A stretch of DNA of 14,226 nucleotides from Devosia equisanguinis (lineage in GTDB: Bacteria > Pseudomonadota > Alphaproteobacteria > Rhizobiales > Devosiaceae): assembly GCA_945888565.1 (NCBI GenBank), contig CAMDAL010000061.1, positions 1 to 14,226 of the forward strand, in the 5' to 3' direction. The notes beneath the pieces were generated by a model. It saw nothing but the letters and a program-made list of their open reading frames with translations. It searched no databases and was not told the origin of the DNA. Every line of letters begins with the position of its first letter. Position 1 is the first letter of the stretch. This document shows, piece after piece, positions 7,903-14,226 of this stretch. The position numbers and the translations under genes were made by a program.

Positions 7903-7929
7903 AAAAAGGCGGGGATTGCTCCCCGCCTT
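7903..7929 (-). terminator. Intrinsic terminator of the minus-strand transporter operon
   Basis: AAGGCGGGGA (7906-7915) pairs perfectly with TCCCCGCCTT (7920-7929) around a four-base loop, giving a ten-pair GC-rich stem. On the minus strand it is followed by a run of five T (complement of 7903-7907), so it terminates the operon whose last stop is at 7950. On the plus strand the stem is followed by TTCTTC-like sequence, so it may also weakly stop transcription of the GGDEF-EAL gene, whose stop is about 60 bases upstream. Confidence 0.85.
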
Positions 7930-7949
7930 CTTCACCTGAGGACCGGCGC

Positions 7950-8924
7950 TTACTTCAGCGCGTCGGTGATCACCGTGCTGTAGGCGCCATCCGGGGCCAT
8001 CGAGATGATCTTCTGGTCGACCAGCGCCTTGATGGTGCGGTCATAGGCGGCCATGTCGAGCGACGGGTCGGTCGCGTCGACGAGCTTCGACACCTCGCCC
8101 ACCATGTAGCGCTGCGCGGCCAGTTCGGCGGCACCGGTGTCGTCACTATCGACGACGATCTGCGCGGCCTCGTCGGGGTTGTCGAGGGCGTACTGCCAGC
8201 CCATCATCGAGGCCTTCACGAAGCGGGTGTAGGCGTCGACCTTGGCCGGATCGGCGAGGGTGTCTTCCATCACGTAGAGGCCGTCCTCGATCAGATCGTT
8301 GCCCATTTCGGTGTAGCTGAAGATGGTCAGGTTGTCGGGGCTATAGCCGGCGGCGAGCGCCTGACCGTACTCGTTGTAGGTCATGACCGAGATGCAGTCG
8401 GCCTGCTTCTGGATCATCGGCTGGATGTCGAAGCTCTGCTGCAGCACCTTGACGTCGCCGCCCTCGGCCGTCGAGAGACCTTCCTTGTTCATCCAGGCGA
8501 AGAACGGGTACTCGTTGCCGAAGAACCAGACGCCAAGCGTCTTGCCCTTGAAATCGGCGACAGAGGTAATGCCGGTTTCCTTGGGGCAGATCATCATCAG
8601 AGCCGAGCGCTTGAACGGCTGGGCGATATTGACCAGCGGCACGCCCTTGTCGCGCGCCGCGGCAGCGGCGGCCATCCACTCGACGATGATGTCGGCGCCA
8701 CCTCCCGCCATGACCTGCGGCGGTGCGATGTTCGGGCCACCCGGCACGATGGTGATGTCAAGGTTTTCATCGGTATAGAAGCCCTTGGCCTTTGCGACGA
8801 TGTAGCCGGCGAACTGCGACTGGACAGTCCACTTCAGCTGCAGCGTCAGCTTGTCCTGGGCCATCGCGGCCGTAGCGGTAAGCGCCATCGCGCCTGCCGC
8901 CAGTGCCAGAAGAAGTTTCTTCAT
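7950..8924 (-). CDS. ABC transporter periplasmic binding protein, NMT1/THI5-like (probably pyrimidine/hydantoin-type ligand)
   Basis: This is the solute receptor of an ABC importer. The 324-residue protein begins with a clear Sec signal peptide: MKK, a hydrophobic core, then AMA at 20-22 before QDK, so it is released into the periplasm. The mature start LTLQLKWTVQSQFAGYIVAKAKGFY with DENLDITIVPGG is characteristic of the NMT1/THI5-like family, which includes receptors for thiamine precursors, riboflavin, taurine and pyrimidines. A Gly/Ala segment GGGADIIVEW (74-83) and ADFKGKTLGVWF are also typical. AAGGGAA at 8931-8937, six bases ahead of the ATG, fixes the start; an open frame extends upstream but runs out of frame over permease 2. 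It is last in the operon, 20 bp after permease 2. The ligand is inferred only from hydA upstream. Confidence 0.9.
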   Translation of the reverse strand: MKKLLLALAAGAMALTATAAMAQDKLTLQLKWTVQSQFAGYIVAKAKGFYTDENLDITIVPGGPNIAPPQVMAGGGADIIVEWMAAAAAARDKGVPLVNIAQPFKRSALMMICPKETGITSVADFKGKTLGVWFFGNEYPFFAWMNKEGLSTAEGGDVKVLQQSFDIQPMIQKQADCISVMTYNEYGQALAAGYSPDNLTIFSYTEMGNDLIEDGLYVMEDTLADPAKVDAYTRFVKASMMGWQYALDNPDEAAQIVVDSDDTGAAELAAQRYMVGEVSKLVDATDPSLDMAAYDRTIKALVDQKIISMAPDGAYSTVITDALK

Positions 8925-8944
8925 TGTTGTTTCCCTTACCCCTG

Positions 8945-10069
8945 TTAAGTCCGCCCACCACGGACGGACGGATGCCAGAAGGTCACCGCGCGCTCGATGA
9001 GCGCGATGACCCCGTAGAAGGCAGAACCTGCGACCGCCGCCACGGCGATTTCTGCCCAGACCAGGTCGATGTTCAGTTTCCCGACCTCGGTCGATATCCG
9101 GAACCCCATTCCCACGATGGGTGTCCCGAAGAATTCCGCTACGATTGCGCCGATGAGCGCCAGAGTCGAGTTGATCTTCAACGCGTTGAAGATGAACGGC
9201 GCTGCCGCCGGCAGTCGCAGCTTGAGCAGCGTCTCCCAGTAGCTGGCGGCATAGGTGCGCATCAGGTCGCGCTCGATGCTGGACGAGGCATTGAGCCCCG
9301 CAACGGTGTTGACCAGCATGGGGAAGAAGGTCATGGCGACGACGACGGCGGCCTTGGAGGGCCAGTCGAAGCCGAACCACATGACCATGATGGGCGCGAT
9401 GCCAATGACCGGCAGCGCCGAGACGAAATTGCCGATCGGCAGCAGCCCGCGCTTCAGGAACGGCGAGCGGTCGACGAGGATGGCGACGACGAAGCCGGAA
9501 CCGCAGCCCATGGCGAAGCCGGCGAGCACCGCCTTGAAGGTCTGCACGAAGTCGGCCGCCAGGGTCGGCACCGAGGCGAGGATCCGCATCCAGATCATGC
9601 TCGGCGGCGGCAGCAGCACCATCGGCACATTGGCCGCCCGGACGACGATTTCCCAGACCAGCACCAACGACAGGCCGAAGACGACCGGGATCAGCATGCC
9701 CAGAGTGGCGGGCGTACGTCCGGCGCGGATCGACGCCGCCAGCTGTTCGACGAACAGCCAGGCAAACGTCCATGTCGAGACCAGCGCAAACCAGTACCCT
9801 GGTCCCCCCATCTGTAGCGTATCGAGTGCCAGCACCAGGGCCACGGCGCCCAGCACCGCCAGCGCGCCGTCGAGGAACAGCGGGAGCCGGACCCAGATGC
9901 GCACGATGGTGAGCGCCCCGAGGACGAGGAACACCCCCGCCAAGGGAAACTCCCATACCGGCAGCGGCGCGCCTTCGGTCGAGGCGAACTCGAAGATCAG
10001 CGCCAGGAGGGCAAACCCACCGGCCAGTGCTGCAAGCGCTCGCTGCAAGACCGTCAGTTGGCCCTTCAT
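8945..10069 (-). CDS. ABC transporter permease 2, with extended N-terminus
   Basis: This is an inner-membrane subunit of the importer, in the SsuC/TauC/ThiX-like BPD_transp_1 family. The typical six-helix core starts near residue 122. The coupling (EAA) loop is TYAASYWETLLKLRLPAA (about 272-289), followed by PFIFNALKINSTLALIGAIVAE, which is standard for the family. The protein has 374 residues against roughly 250-280 for usual members. The extra 120 residues contain about four more hydrophobic stretches (about 11-29, 40-60, 66-83, 92-112). The start is the ATG at 10069, overlapping the permease 1 stop as ATGA, with a G-rich stretch upstream. A frame open further upstream lies inside permease 1 and is not credible. 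Together with permease 1 it probably forms a heterodimeric channel. Confidence 0.9.
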   Translation of the reverse strand: MKGQLTVLQRALAALAGGFALLALIFEFASTEGAPLPVWEFPLAGVFLVLGALTIVRIWVRLPLFLDGALAVLGAVALVLALDTLQMGGPGYWFALVSTWTFAWLFVEQLAASIRAGRTPATLGMLIPVVFGLSLVLVWEIVVRAANVPMVLLPPPSMIWMRILASVPTLAADFVQTFKAVLAGFAMGCGSGFVVAILVDRSPFLKRGLLPIGNFVSALPVIGIAPIMVMWFGFDWPSKAAVVVAMTFFPMLVNTVAGLNASSSIERDLMRTYAASYWETLLKLRLPAAAPFIFNALKINSTLALIGAIVAEFFGTPIVGMGFRISTEVGKLNIDLVWAEIAVAAVAGSAFYGVIALIERAVTFWHPSVRGGRT

Positions 10070-10947
10070 GCCCGCACCCCCATGCGCCGGTTGGCGAGCT
10101 TCTCGCCCCAGCCGACGAGGATGACCAGCACGGCGGCGAGCGCGGCGGCAATGAACAGGGCGGCCCAGATCTGGATGGTCTGGCCGTTGTAGGAGCCGGT
10201 GAGCAGGCGCACTCCGAGCCCGCCGCCGGCGCTGTTGCTCAGTTCGCCCACCACCGCGCCGATCAGCGAGATGGCAATGCAGACCTTCATCGAGGCAAAG
10301 AGGATGGGGATGGACGCCGGCCAGCGCAGCTTGAAGAACACCTGCCACGCCGAGGCATTGTAGGTCCGCATCAGATCGAGCTGGATCGCCTCGGGCGTGC
10401 GCAGGCCCTTCACCATGCCGACGACGACCGGGAAGAAGCTCAGATACATCGAGATCAACGCCTTGGGCACGATGCCGGTGACTCCGACGGCGCCGAGGCC
10501 GACCACCACCATCGGCGCGATGGCGAGGATCGGGATGGTCTGGCTGGCGATGATCCACGGCATCAGCGAGCGGTCGGATGCATTGTTGTGGACGATCATC
10601 ACCGCAAGGCCGATGCCCAGCAGCGTGCCGAGCGCAAAGCCCAGCATCGTGGCGCCAAGCGTGATGCCCGCATGATAAGCGAGCGAGCGCGGCGCGGTGA
10701 TGGCCGAGCCGAACAGCCCGGTCCAGATACCGCCCGCCACCTGGTGCGGCGCCGGCAGCACCGGCTTGTCCTGCGCCCAGGTCTGCTGCGCGAACTCAAG
10801 CAGTGGCACGTCGGTGAGGTTGGCACGCCCGTTCAGCGTCTCCTGCCACGGCGCGTTCATCACCACGGCCATGACGTACCAGAAGAGCACGATCGCCAGC
10901 AGCACGATCAGGACCGGTGCGGTCTTGCCCTCAAGCAATCCTTTCAT
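10066..10947 (-). CDS. ABC transporter permease 1
   Basis: This is the partner inner-membrane subunit of the same importer, 293 residues from the ATG at 10947. A first helix (about 10-30) is followed by a polar, probably periplasmic stretch (about 31-90). Five or six helices follow in the BPD_transp_1 core. The EAA loop is TYNASAWQVFFKLRWPAS (about 195-212), followed by IPILFASMKVCIAISLIGAVVGE. The ATG overlaps the stop of the 77-residue gene upstream (ATGA), with GGAG just ahead. An alternative ATG at 11013 would add 22 polar residues inside that upstream gene and is less likely. Both permeases carry the EAA loop, so both can contact the ATPase. Confidence 0.9.
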   Translation of the reverse strand: MKGLLEGKTAPVLIVLLAIVLFWYVMAVVMNAPWQETLNGRANLTDVPLLEFAQQTWAQDKPVLPAPHQVAGGIWTGLFGSAITAPRSLAYHAGITLGATMLGFALGTLLGIGLAVMIVHNNASDRSLMPWIIASQTIPILAIAPMVVVGLGAVGVTGIVPKALISMYLSFFPVVVGMVKGLRTPEAIQLDLMRTYNASAWQVFFKLRWPASIPILFASMKVCIAISLIGAVVGELSNSAGGGLGVRLLTGSYNGQTIQIWAALFIAAALAAVLVILVGWGEKLANRRMGVRA

Positions 10948-11177
10948 CGCTCCGCCCTCGAGGCGCCCCGACGCCAAACCAGATTGATGCAGGCTATGGC
11001 GATCCCGCTGCACACCGTTGCGATTAGCCCGTAAAGCCAGCCAGTGCTGGTTGCGTCGAAGCAGTCATTGCCTGGGCAGGCGTGCTGCGCGGCCGAGAAC
11101 CCGATAACGGCAATGACCAACGAAAAGATCGCAGCGACCACGGCAACGGCAGAAACAAGCATCAGCACAAACCGCAT
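10944..11177 (-). CDS. Small two-helix membrane protein inside the ABC operon
   Basis: I do not recognise this 77-residue protein. Two strongly hydrophobic segments (about 3-28 and 47-67) flank a short loop (29-46) containing ACPGNDCFDATS, with Cys34 and Cys39. The tail WRRGASRAER is positively charged, so the positive-inside rule places both ends in the cytoplasm and the two cysteines in the periplasm, where a disulfide could form. It starts four bases after the ATPase stop (TAG at 11184-11182), with AGGAATAGGCGG directly ahead of the ATG, and overlaps the permease 1 ATG by four bases. These junctions make it very likely translated and made with the transporter. It could be an accessory or assembly subunit; that is inference. 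A chance reading frame is unlikely given both coupled ends and the clear membrane topology. Confidence 0.75.
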   Translation of the reverse strand: MRFVLMLVSAVAVVAAIFSLVIAVIGFSAAQHACPGNDCFDATSTGWLYGLIATVCSGIAIACINLVWRRGASRAER

Positions 11178-11181
11178 CCGC

Positions 11182-11973
11182 CTATTCCTCGTACGAGTGG
11201 CCGGCGCGCAGGCCGTCGCGGACGCGGGCGGCGATGGCGAGGAATTCCGGCGTTTCGCGGATATCGAGGGGCCGCTCGCGCGGCAGGGGGCTGTCGATGA
11301 TGTCGGTGACGCGGCCCGGGCGGGGGCTCATCACCACGATCTTGGTGGAGAGATACACCGCCTCGGGGATCGAGTGGGTGACGAAGGCGATGGTCTTTTC
11401 CGTCCGCGCCCAGAGCTTCAGCAACTCCGAATTGAGGTGGTCGCGGACGATCTCGTCCAGCGCCCCGAACGGCTCGTCCATCAGCAGCAGGTCGGCATCG
11501 AAGGCGAGCGCGCGGGCGATGGAGGCCCGCTGCTGCATGCCGCCCGACAACTGCCAGGGGAATTTCTTCTCGAAGCCGGTGAGGTTCACGAGGTCGAGCG
11601 CCTTCGAGACGCGGGCGGCGCTGTCGCCATAGCCCATGATCTCGAGCGGCAGCCCCACATTGCGATCGATGGTGCGCCACGGCAGCAGGGCCGGGGCCTG
11701 GAAGACGTAGCCGTAGGACCGGTTTAGCCGCGCATCGGCCGGCGAAGTGCCGTTGACGGTGATGGAGCCCGCCGTCGGCTGCTCGAGATCGGCGATGACC
11801 CTGAGGAACGTCGTCTTGCCGCAGCCGGAGGGGCCGATGAACGAGACGAACTCGCCCTTGTTGATATCGAGATTCACATCCGACAACGCCAGCACGTCGC
11901 CGTCACCGGTCTTGAATGTCAGGCCCAGGCCCCTGGCGGAAACCACCGAAGTCAAATGCACACCCCCGGCCAC
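11182..11973 (-). CDS. ABC transporter ATP-binding protein (SsuB/TauB-like)
   Basis: This is the ATPase that powers the importer. Numbered from the GTG at 11973 (263 residues), all motifs are present: Walker A GPSGCGKTT (47-55), Q-loop Gln92 in VFQAPALLPW, signature LSGGMQQR (142-149), Walker B LLLMDEP (162-168), D-loop ALDE (171-174) and switch His200 in FVTHSIPEA. This set is typical of the nitrate/sulfonate/taurine/pyrimidine importer ATPases. The start is uncertain. The GTG at 11973 has GGAG some 13 bases upstream; a TTG at 11955 has a G-rich stretch seven bases upstream. An ATG at 11975 is out of frame and would give only MWPGVCI before a stop. It is first of the transporter genes and lies 178 bp from hydA. 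Confidence 0.93.
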   Translation of the reverse strand: MAGGVHLTSVVSARGLGLTFKTGDGDVLALSDVNLDINKGEFVSFIGPSGCGKTTFLRVIADLEQPTAGSITVNGTSPADARLNRSYGYVFQAPALLPWRTIDRNVGLPLEIMGYGDSAARVSKALDLVNLTGFEKKFPWQLSGGMQQRASIARALAFDADLLLMDEPFGALDEIVRDHLNSELLKLWARTEKTIAFVTHSIPEAVYLSTKIVVMSPRPGRVTDIIDSPLPRERPLDIRETPEFLAIAARVRDGLRAGHSYEE

Positions 11974-12035
11974 ATCAACACTTCAACTCCGGCTACCTCG
12001 ATCGCGGAGGCCACCGGCCTCGCAACACTCACCGT

Positions 12036-12115
12036 TGTCATCCCTGCGCATGCAGGGACCCAACTGGAAATCCGCACGGGCGGAGAGGTGGGTCCCTGCT
12101 TTCGCAGGGATGACA
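12036..12115. repeat. Nested palindromic intergenic repeat (dispersed alphaproteobacterial type)
   Basis: Two 27-base arms, 12036-12062 and 12089-12115, are inverted copies with two mismatches, separated by 26 bases. Each arm is itself a hairpin: TCCCTGC and GCAGGGA around a four-base loop (12041-12058 and 12093-12110). The spacer holds a third small hairpin, TCCGC/GCGGA (12071-12084). The element can fold either as one long stem or as three hairpins. Translated, such elements give strings like VPAFAGMT, often seen in spurious ORFs of Alphaproteobacteria, which marks it as a member of a dispersed intergenic repeat family. It occupies about half of the hydA-ATPase gap and could affect transcript stability or termination between them. 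No promoter was recognised in the rest of the gap (11974-12035, 12116-12151). Confidence 0.85.
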
Positions 12116-12151
12116 CCTCGGCGTGTGGTGCAGCGTCGAGTTGCAAGACGC

Positions 12152-13606
12152 TCACACCCCGCTCTGCGGAATGCCCGAGCGCTCTACCTTGCGCGGGGCG
12201 ACCACGTCTTTCCATGTCGAAAAGGCGCGGTTCACAGGGTTGCTGGCTTCGCGGGCGACGAACTGGCCGTGGCCCGGCTCGGCGCTGATCTTGTCCTCGG
12301 TGACGGCCACCTGCCCGCGCGTCAGCACGAAGCGCGGCAGGCCTTCGACCTCGATGCCCTCGAACACGTTGTAGTCGATGGCCGACTGCTGCGTGGCCGC
12401 CGCGATGGTCTTCTTCCGCTTGGGGTCGAACACCACGAGGTCGGCATCGGCACCAACGAGGATCGCGCCCTTCTTCGGGTAGAGCCCGAGGATCTTGGCG
12501 ATGTTGGTGGAGGTGACGGCGACGAACTCGTTCATGGTCAGCCGGCCGGTCGCGACGCCCTTGGTCCACAGCACCGGCAGCCGGTCCTCGAGCCCGCCGG
12601 TCCCGTTCGGGATCTTGGAGAAGTTGCCAACCCCGTTGCGCTTCTGCGCGGTGGTGAAGGCGCAATGATCGGTCGCCACCACCTGCAGCGACCCGGCCGC
12701 AAGCCCGGCCCACAGCGAATCCTGGTGCTGCTTGTTGCGGAAGGGCGGGCTCATGACGCGGCGGGCGGCATAGTCCCAGTCCTTGTTGAAATACTCGGTC
12801 TCGTCGAGCACCAGGTGCTGGATCAGCGGCTCGCCATAGACGCGCATGCCCTTCTGCCGGGCCCGGCGGATCGCCTCATGGGCTTCCTCGCACGAGGTGT
12901 GGACGATGTAGACCGGCACGCCCGCCATGTCGCCGATCATGATGGCGCGGTTGGTGGCCTCGCCTTCCACTTCGACGGGGCGGGAATAGGCGTGGCCCTC
13001 GGGGCCGTTATTGCCCTCGGCCAGCAGCTTCTGGGTGAGGGAGGCGACAACGTCGCCGTTCTCGGCGTGGACGAGGGGCAGCGCGCCAAGCTCGGCGCAG
13101 CGCTGGAACGAGGCGAACATCTCGTCGTCGTTCACCATCAGCGCGCCCTTGTAGGCCATGAAGTGCTTGAACGAGGTGATGCCGCGATCGACGACATCGG
13201 CCATCTCGTTGAACACCTGCTCGCCCCACCAGGTGATGGCCATGTGGAACGAGTAGTCGCACGAGGCCTTCCCGGTCTTGTTGTCCCACATCTGCAGCGC
13301 TTCGAGCAGCGACTGGTTGGGCGAGGGCAGGCAGAAATCCACTACCATGGTGGTGCCGCCACTCAGCGCCGCGCGGGTACCGGACTCGAAGTCGTCCGAC
13401 GAGTAGGTGCCCATGAACGGCATTTCGAGATGGGTGTGCGGATCGATACCGCCCGGCATGACGTAGCAGCCCGTGGCATCGAGGGTTTCCCCGCCAGTGA
13501 GGTTCGGCCCGATCTCGGTGATGGTGCCGTTCTCGACGCGGACATCGGCCTTGTAGGTCAGGTCGGCGGTGACGACGGTGCCGTTCTTGATGATCTTCGA
13601 AGTCAT
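12152..13606 (-). CDS. hydA: Dihydropyrimidinase / D-hydantoinase
   Basis: The enzyme opens the ring of dihydrouracil, dihydrothymine or 5-substituted hydantoins, the second step of reductive pyrimidine breakdown, giving N-carbamoyl-beta-alanine type products in the cytoplasm. The 484-residue protein has the full cyclic amidohydrolase metal site: His57 and His59 in DPHTHLEMPF, the likely carboxylated Lys147 in TSFKHFMAYKG, His180 in LVHAEN, His236 in VHTSCEEA and Asp313 in ATDHCAF. The RVMSPPFR and NGTGGLEDRLP segments are typical of dihydropyrimidinases. Length matches the family. AAGGGAA (13613-13619) lies six bases ahead of the ATG, the same arrangement as for the binding protein. The ATG overlaps the upstream gene's stop (ATGA). 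The first and third pathway enzymes are not in the window. The preferred substrate, pyrimidine or hydantoin, cannot be told from sequence. Confidence 0.95.
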   Translation of the reverse strand: MTSKIIKNGTVVTADLTYKADVRVENGTITEIGPNLTGGETLDATGCYVMPGGIDPHTHLEMPFMGTYSSDDFESGTRAALSGGTTMVVDFCLPSPNQSLLEALQMWDNKTGKASCDYSFHMAITWWGEQVFNEMADVVDRGITSFKHFMAYKGALMVNDDEMFASFQRCAELGALPLVHAENGDVVASLTQKLLAEGNNGPEGHAYSRPVEVEGEATNRAIMIGDMAGVPVYIVHTSCEEAHEAIRRARQKGMRVYGEPLIQHLVLDETEYFNKDWDYAARRVMSPPFRNKQHQDSLWAGLAAGSLQVVATDHCAFTTAQKRNGVGNFSKIPNGTGGLEDRLPVLWTKGVATGRLTMNEFVAVTSTNIAKILGLYPKKGAILVGADADLVVFDPKRKKTIAAATQQSAIDYNVFEGIEVEGLPRFVLTRGQVAVTEDKISAEPGHGQFVAREASNPVNRAFSTWKDVVAPRKVERSGIPQSGV

Positions 13607-14226
13607 TGCTCGTTCCCTTGGTTCCGTGTGTCGGCTTTCGGCAGCGTGAACGATGGCTTCACCATTGAGGGAGCTCCGGCACGGTACAACGTCACTGCCT
13701 TTTCTATGAACTGGTATGCCTCGTCGGGCCTCATGCGGCCGGCGTCCGGCCAGTCGCCATAAGGCTCCTCATAGTACCAGTCGGGAGACCCAGCCACCTC
13801 GGCCCCTCCAACGCTGTACGACCAGTGGGTGCCACGCGCTCGGAAGTAGTAGTCCCGGCCATCGACGACGCCCTTGGATTGGACCGGCGCAACGCCTCCG
13901 GCTCGGCCAACCACCATGCCGGGCATCGGGGGGCCAAGCAGAACCCGCTTCACCAATATGCTCCCGGCTGCCGGCACGCGGCGGATCGTCAGCTCCTCGT
14001 TGCCGCCCGCCGGCCGAAAGCTGCCGACAACTGGCGAGTAGCGCCAGGCATGCGCGATCGCAGGCAACCGCACGCGCGCGCCGTCTTCAGCGATGCCGAC
14101 ATAGGCAACCGGCTGGGCGGCAACGCCATCCCATGGCCCTTCCATCACCACCGCGTCATTCGCCCGCGCAAAGGCCTCGTCGTTTGCATATTGCTTCTGC
14201 ATGGCGTCAGAGAATGCGGCAAAGTC
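13603..14226 (-). CDS. Uncharacterised protein upstream of hydA (possibly 5'-truncated by the window)
   Basis: I do not recognise this protein. The only visible ATG is at 14202 (199 residues), but it has no ribosome binding site and the frame stays open to the window edge (DFAAFSDA before that Met), so the gene may start outside. There is no signal peptide or membrane helix in the visible part. Notable features are a Gly/Pro-rich middle (LLGPPMPGMVVGRAGG), an aromatic stretch DYYFRARGTHWSYSV, and WYYEEPYGDWPDAGRMRPDEAYQFIEKAV near the end. Its stop overlaps the hydA ATG by four bases, and the hydA ribosome binding site lies inside its last codons, so the two are probably translated together. 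This suggests a role near pyrimidine/hydantoin breakdown or shared regulation, but nothing in the residues proves it. Base composition appears slightly less GC-rich than its neighbours by eye. Confidence 0.65.
   Translation of the reverse strand, partial: DFAAFSDAMQKQYANDEAFARANDAVVMEGPWDGVAAQPVAYVGIAEDGARVRLPAIAHAWRYSPVVGSFRPAGGNEELTIRRVPAAGSILVKRVLLGPPMPGMVVGRAGGVAPVQSKGVVDGRDYYFRARGTHWSYSVGGAEVAGSPDWYYEEPYGDWPDAGRMRPDEAYQFIEKAVTLYRAGAPSMVKPSFTLPKADTRNQGNEQ

Noticed and set aside
8925..10151. A long upstream extension of the binding-protein reading frame (up to 733 residues in total).
   Set aside because: The signal peptide and ribosome binding site at 8924 fix the start; the extension is out of frame with permease 2 and is Arg/Gly-rich shadow sequence.
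11952..11975. A seven-codon leader peptide (MWPGVCI) overlapping the ATPase start.
   Set aside because: The ATG at 11975 is out of frame, but there is no clear binding site, attenuator hairpin or codon signature to suggest a real leader; chance is more likely.
11747..13762. A 671-residue plus-strand open frame.
   Set aside because: It runs antisense to hydA and the ATPase, both with complete catalytic motifs, and is rich in His, Arg, Gly and Asp as expected for the complement of GC-rich codons. It includes the VPAFAGMT string of the intergenic repeat.

Overview
The window is GC-rich DNA, densely packed with genes, with very short spacers and many 1-4 nt overlapping stop/start junctions. Gene content points to an alphaproteobacterium of the Hyphomicrobiales type (Devosia-like is a guess, not shown): a Pro/Ala-rich FliK, a stand-alone FlhB C-terminal homologue, a dihydropyrimidinase next to an NMT1-type ABC transporter, and a dispersed intergenic palindrome of a kind common in that class. 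No tRNA, rRNA, CRISPR array, transposase or phage gene was seen.

Left part, plus strand. A possible tail of an upstream gene (1-50) precedes fliK, the flagellar hook-length control gene (101-2083). Its stop overlaps a small gene for the C-terminal, substrate-switch-like part of FlhB (2080-2364); both belong to the flagellar type III export system. After a 60 bp gap comes a likely operon of three: a D-threonine aldolase / D-serine dehydratase-like PLP enzyme (2425-3480), a family GH20 beta-N-acetylhexosaminidase without a signal peptide (3511-5445), and a GNAT acetyltransferase whose start overlaps the GH20 stop (5445-5951). This looks like intracellular handling of amino sugars and D-amino acids, perhaps from cell wall or chitin; that reading is inference. 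A PAS-GGDEF-EAL cyclic-di-GMP protein follows (about 6102-7844).

Right part, minus strand, transcribed right to left. An unrecognised protein (13603 to the window edge) overlaps hydA, a dihydropyrimidinase/D-hydantoinase (12152-13606). A 178 bp gap holds an 80 bp nested palindromic repeat. Then comes an ABC importer: ATPase (11182-11973), a 77-residue two-helix membrane protein (10944-11177), permease 1 (10066-10947), permease 2 with an unusually long N-terminus (8945-10069), and a periplasmic NMT1/THI5-like binding protein (7950-8924). A strong hairpin terminator with a U-run on the minus strand (7903-7929) closes this unit and sits between the two convergent halves. The importer most likely brings in a pyrimidine or hydantoin-like ring that HydA opens.

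Most of the window is recognisable metabolism and motility. The parts least explained by known families are the 77-residue membrane protein inside the transporter operon, the extra N-terminal membrane segments of permease 2, and the uncharacterised gene ahead of hydA.
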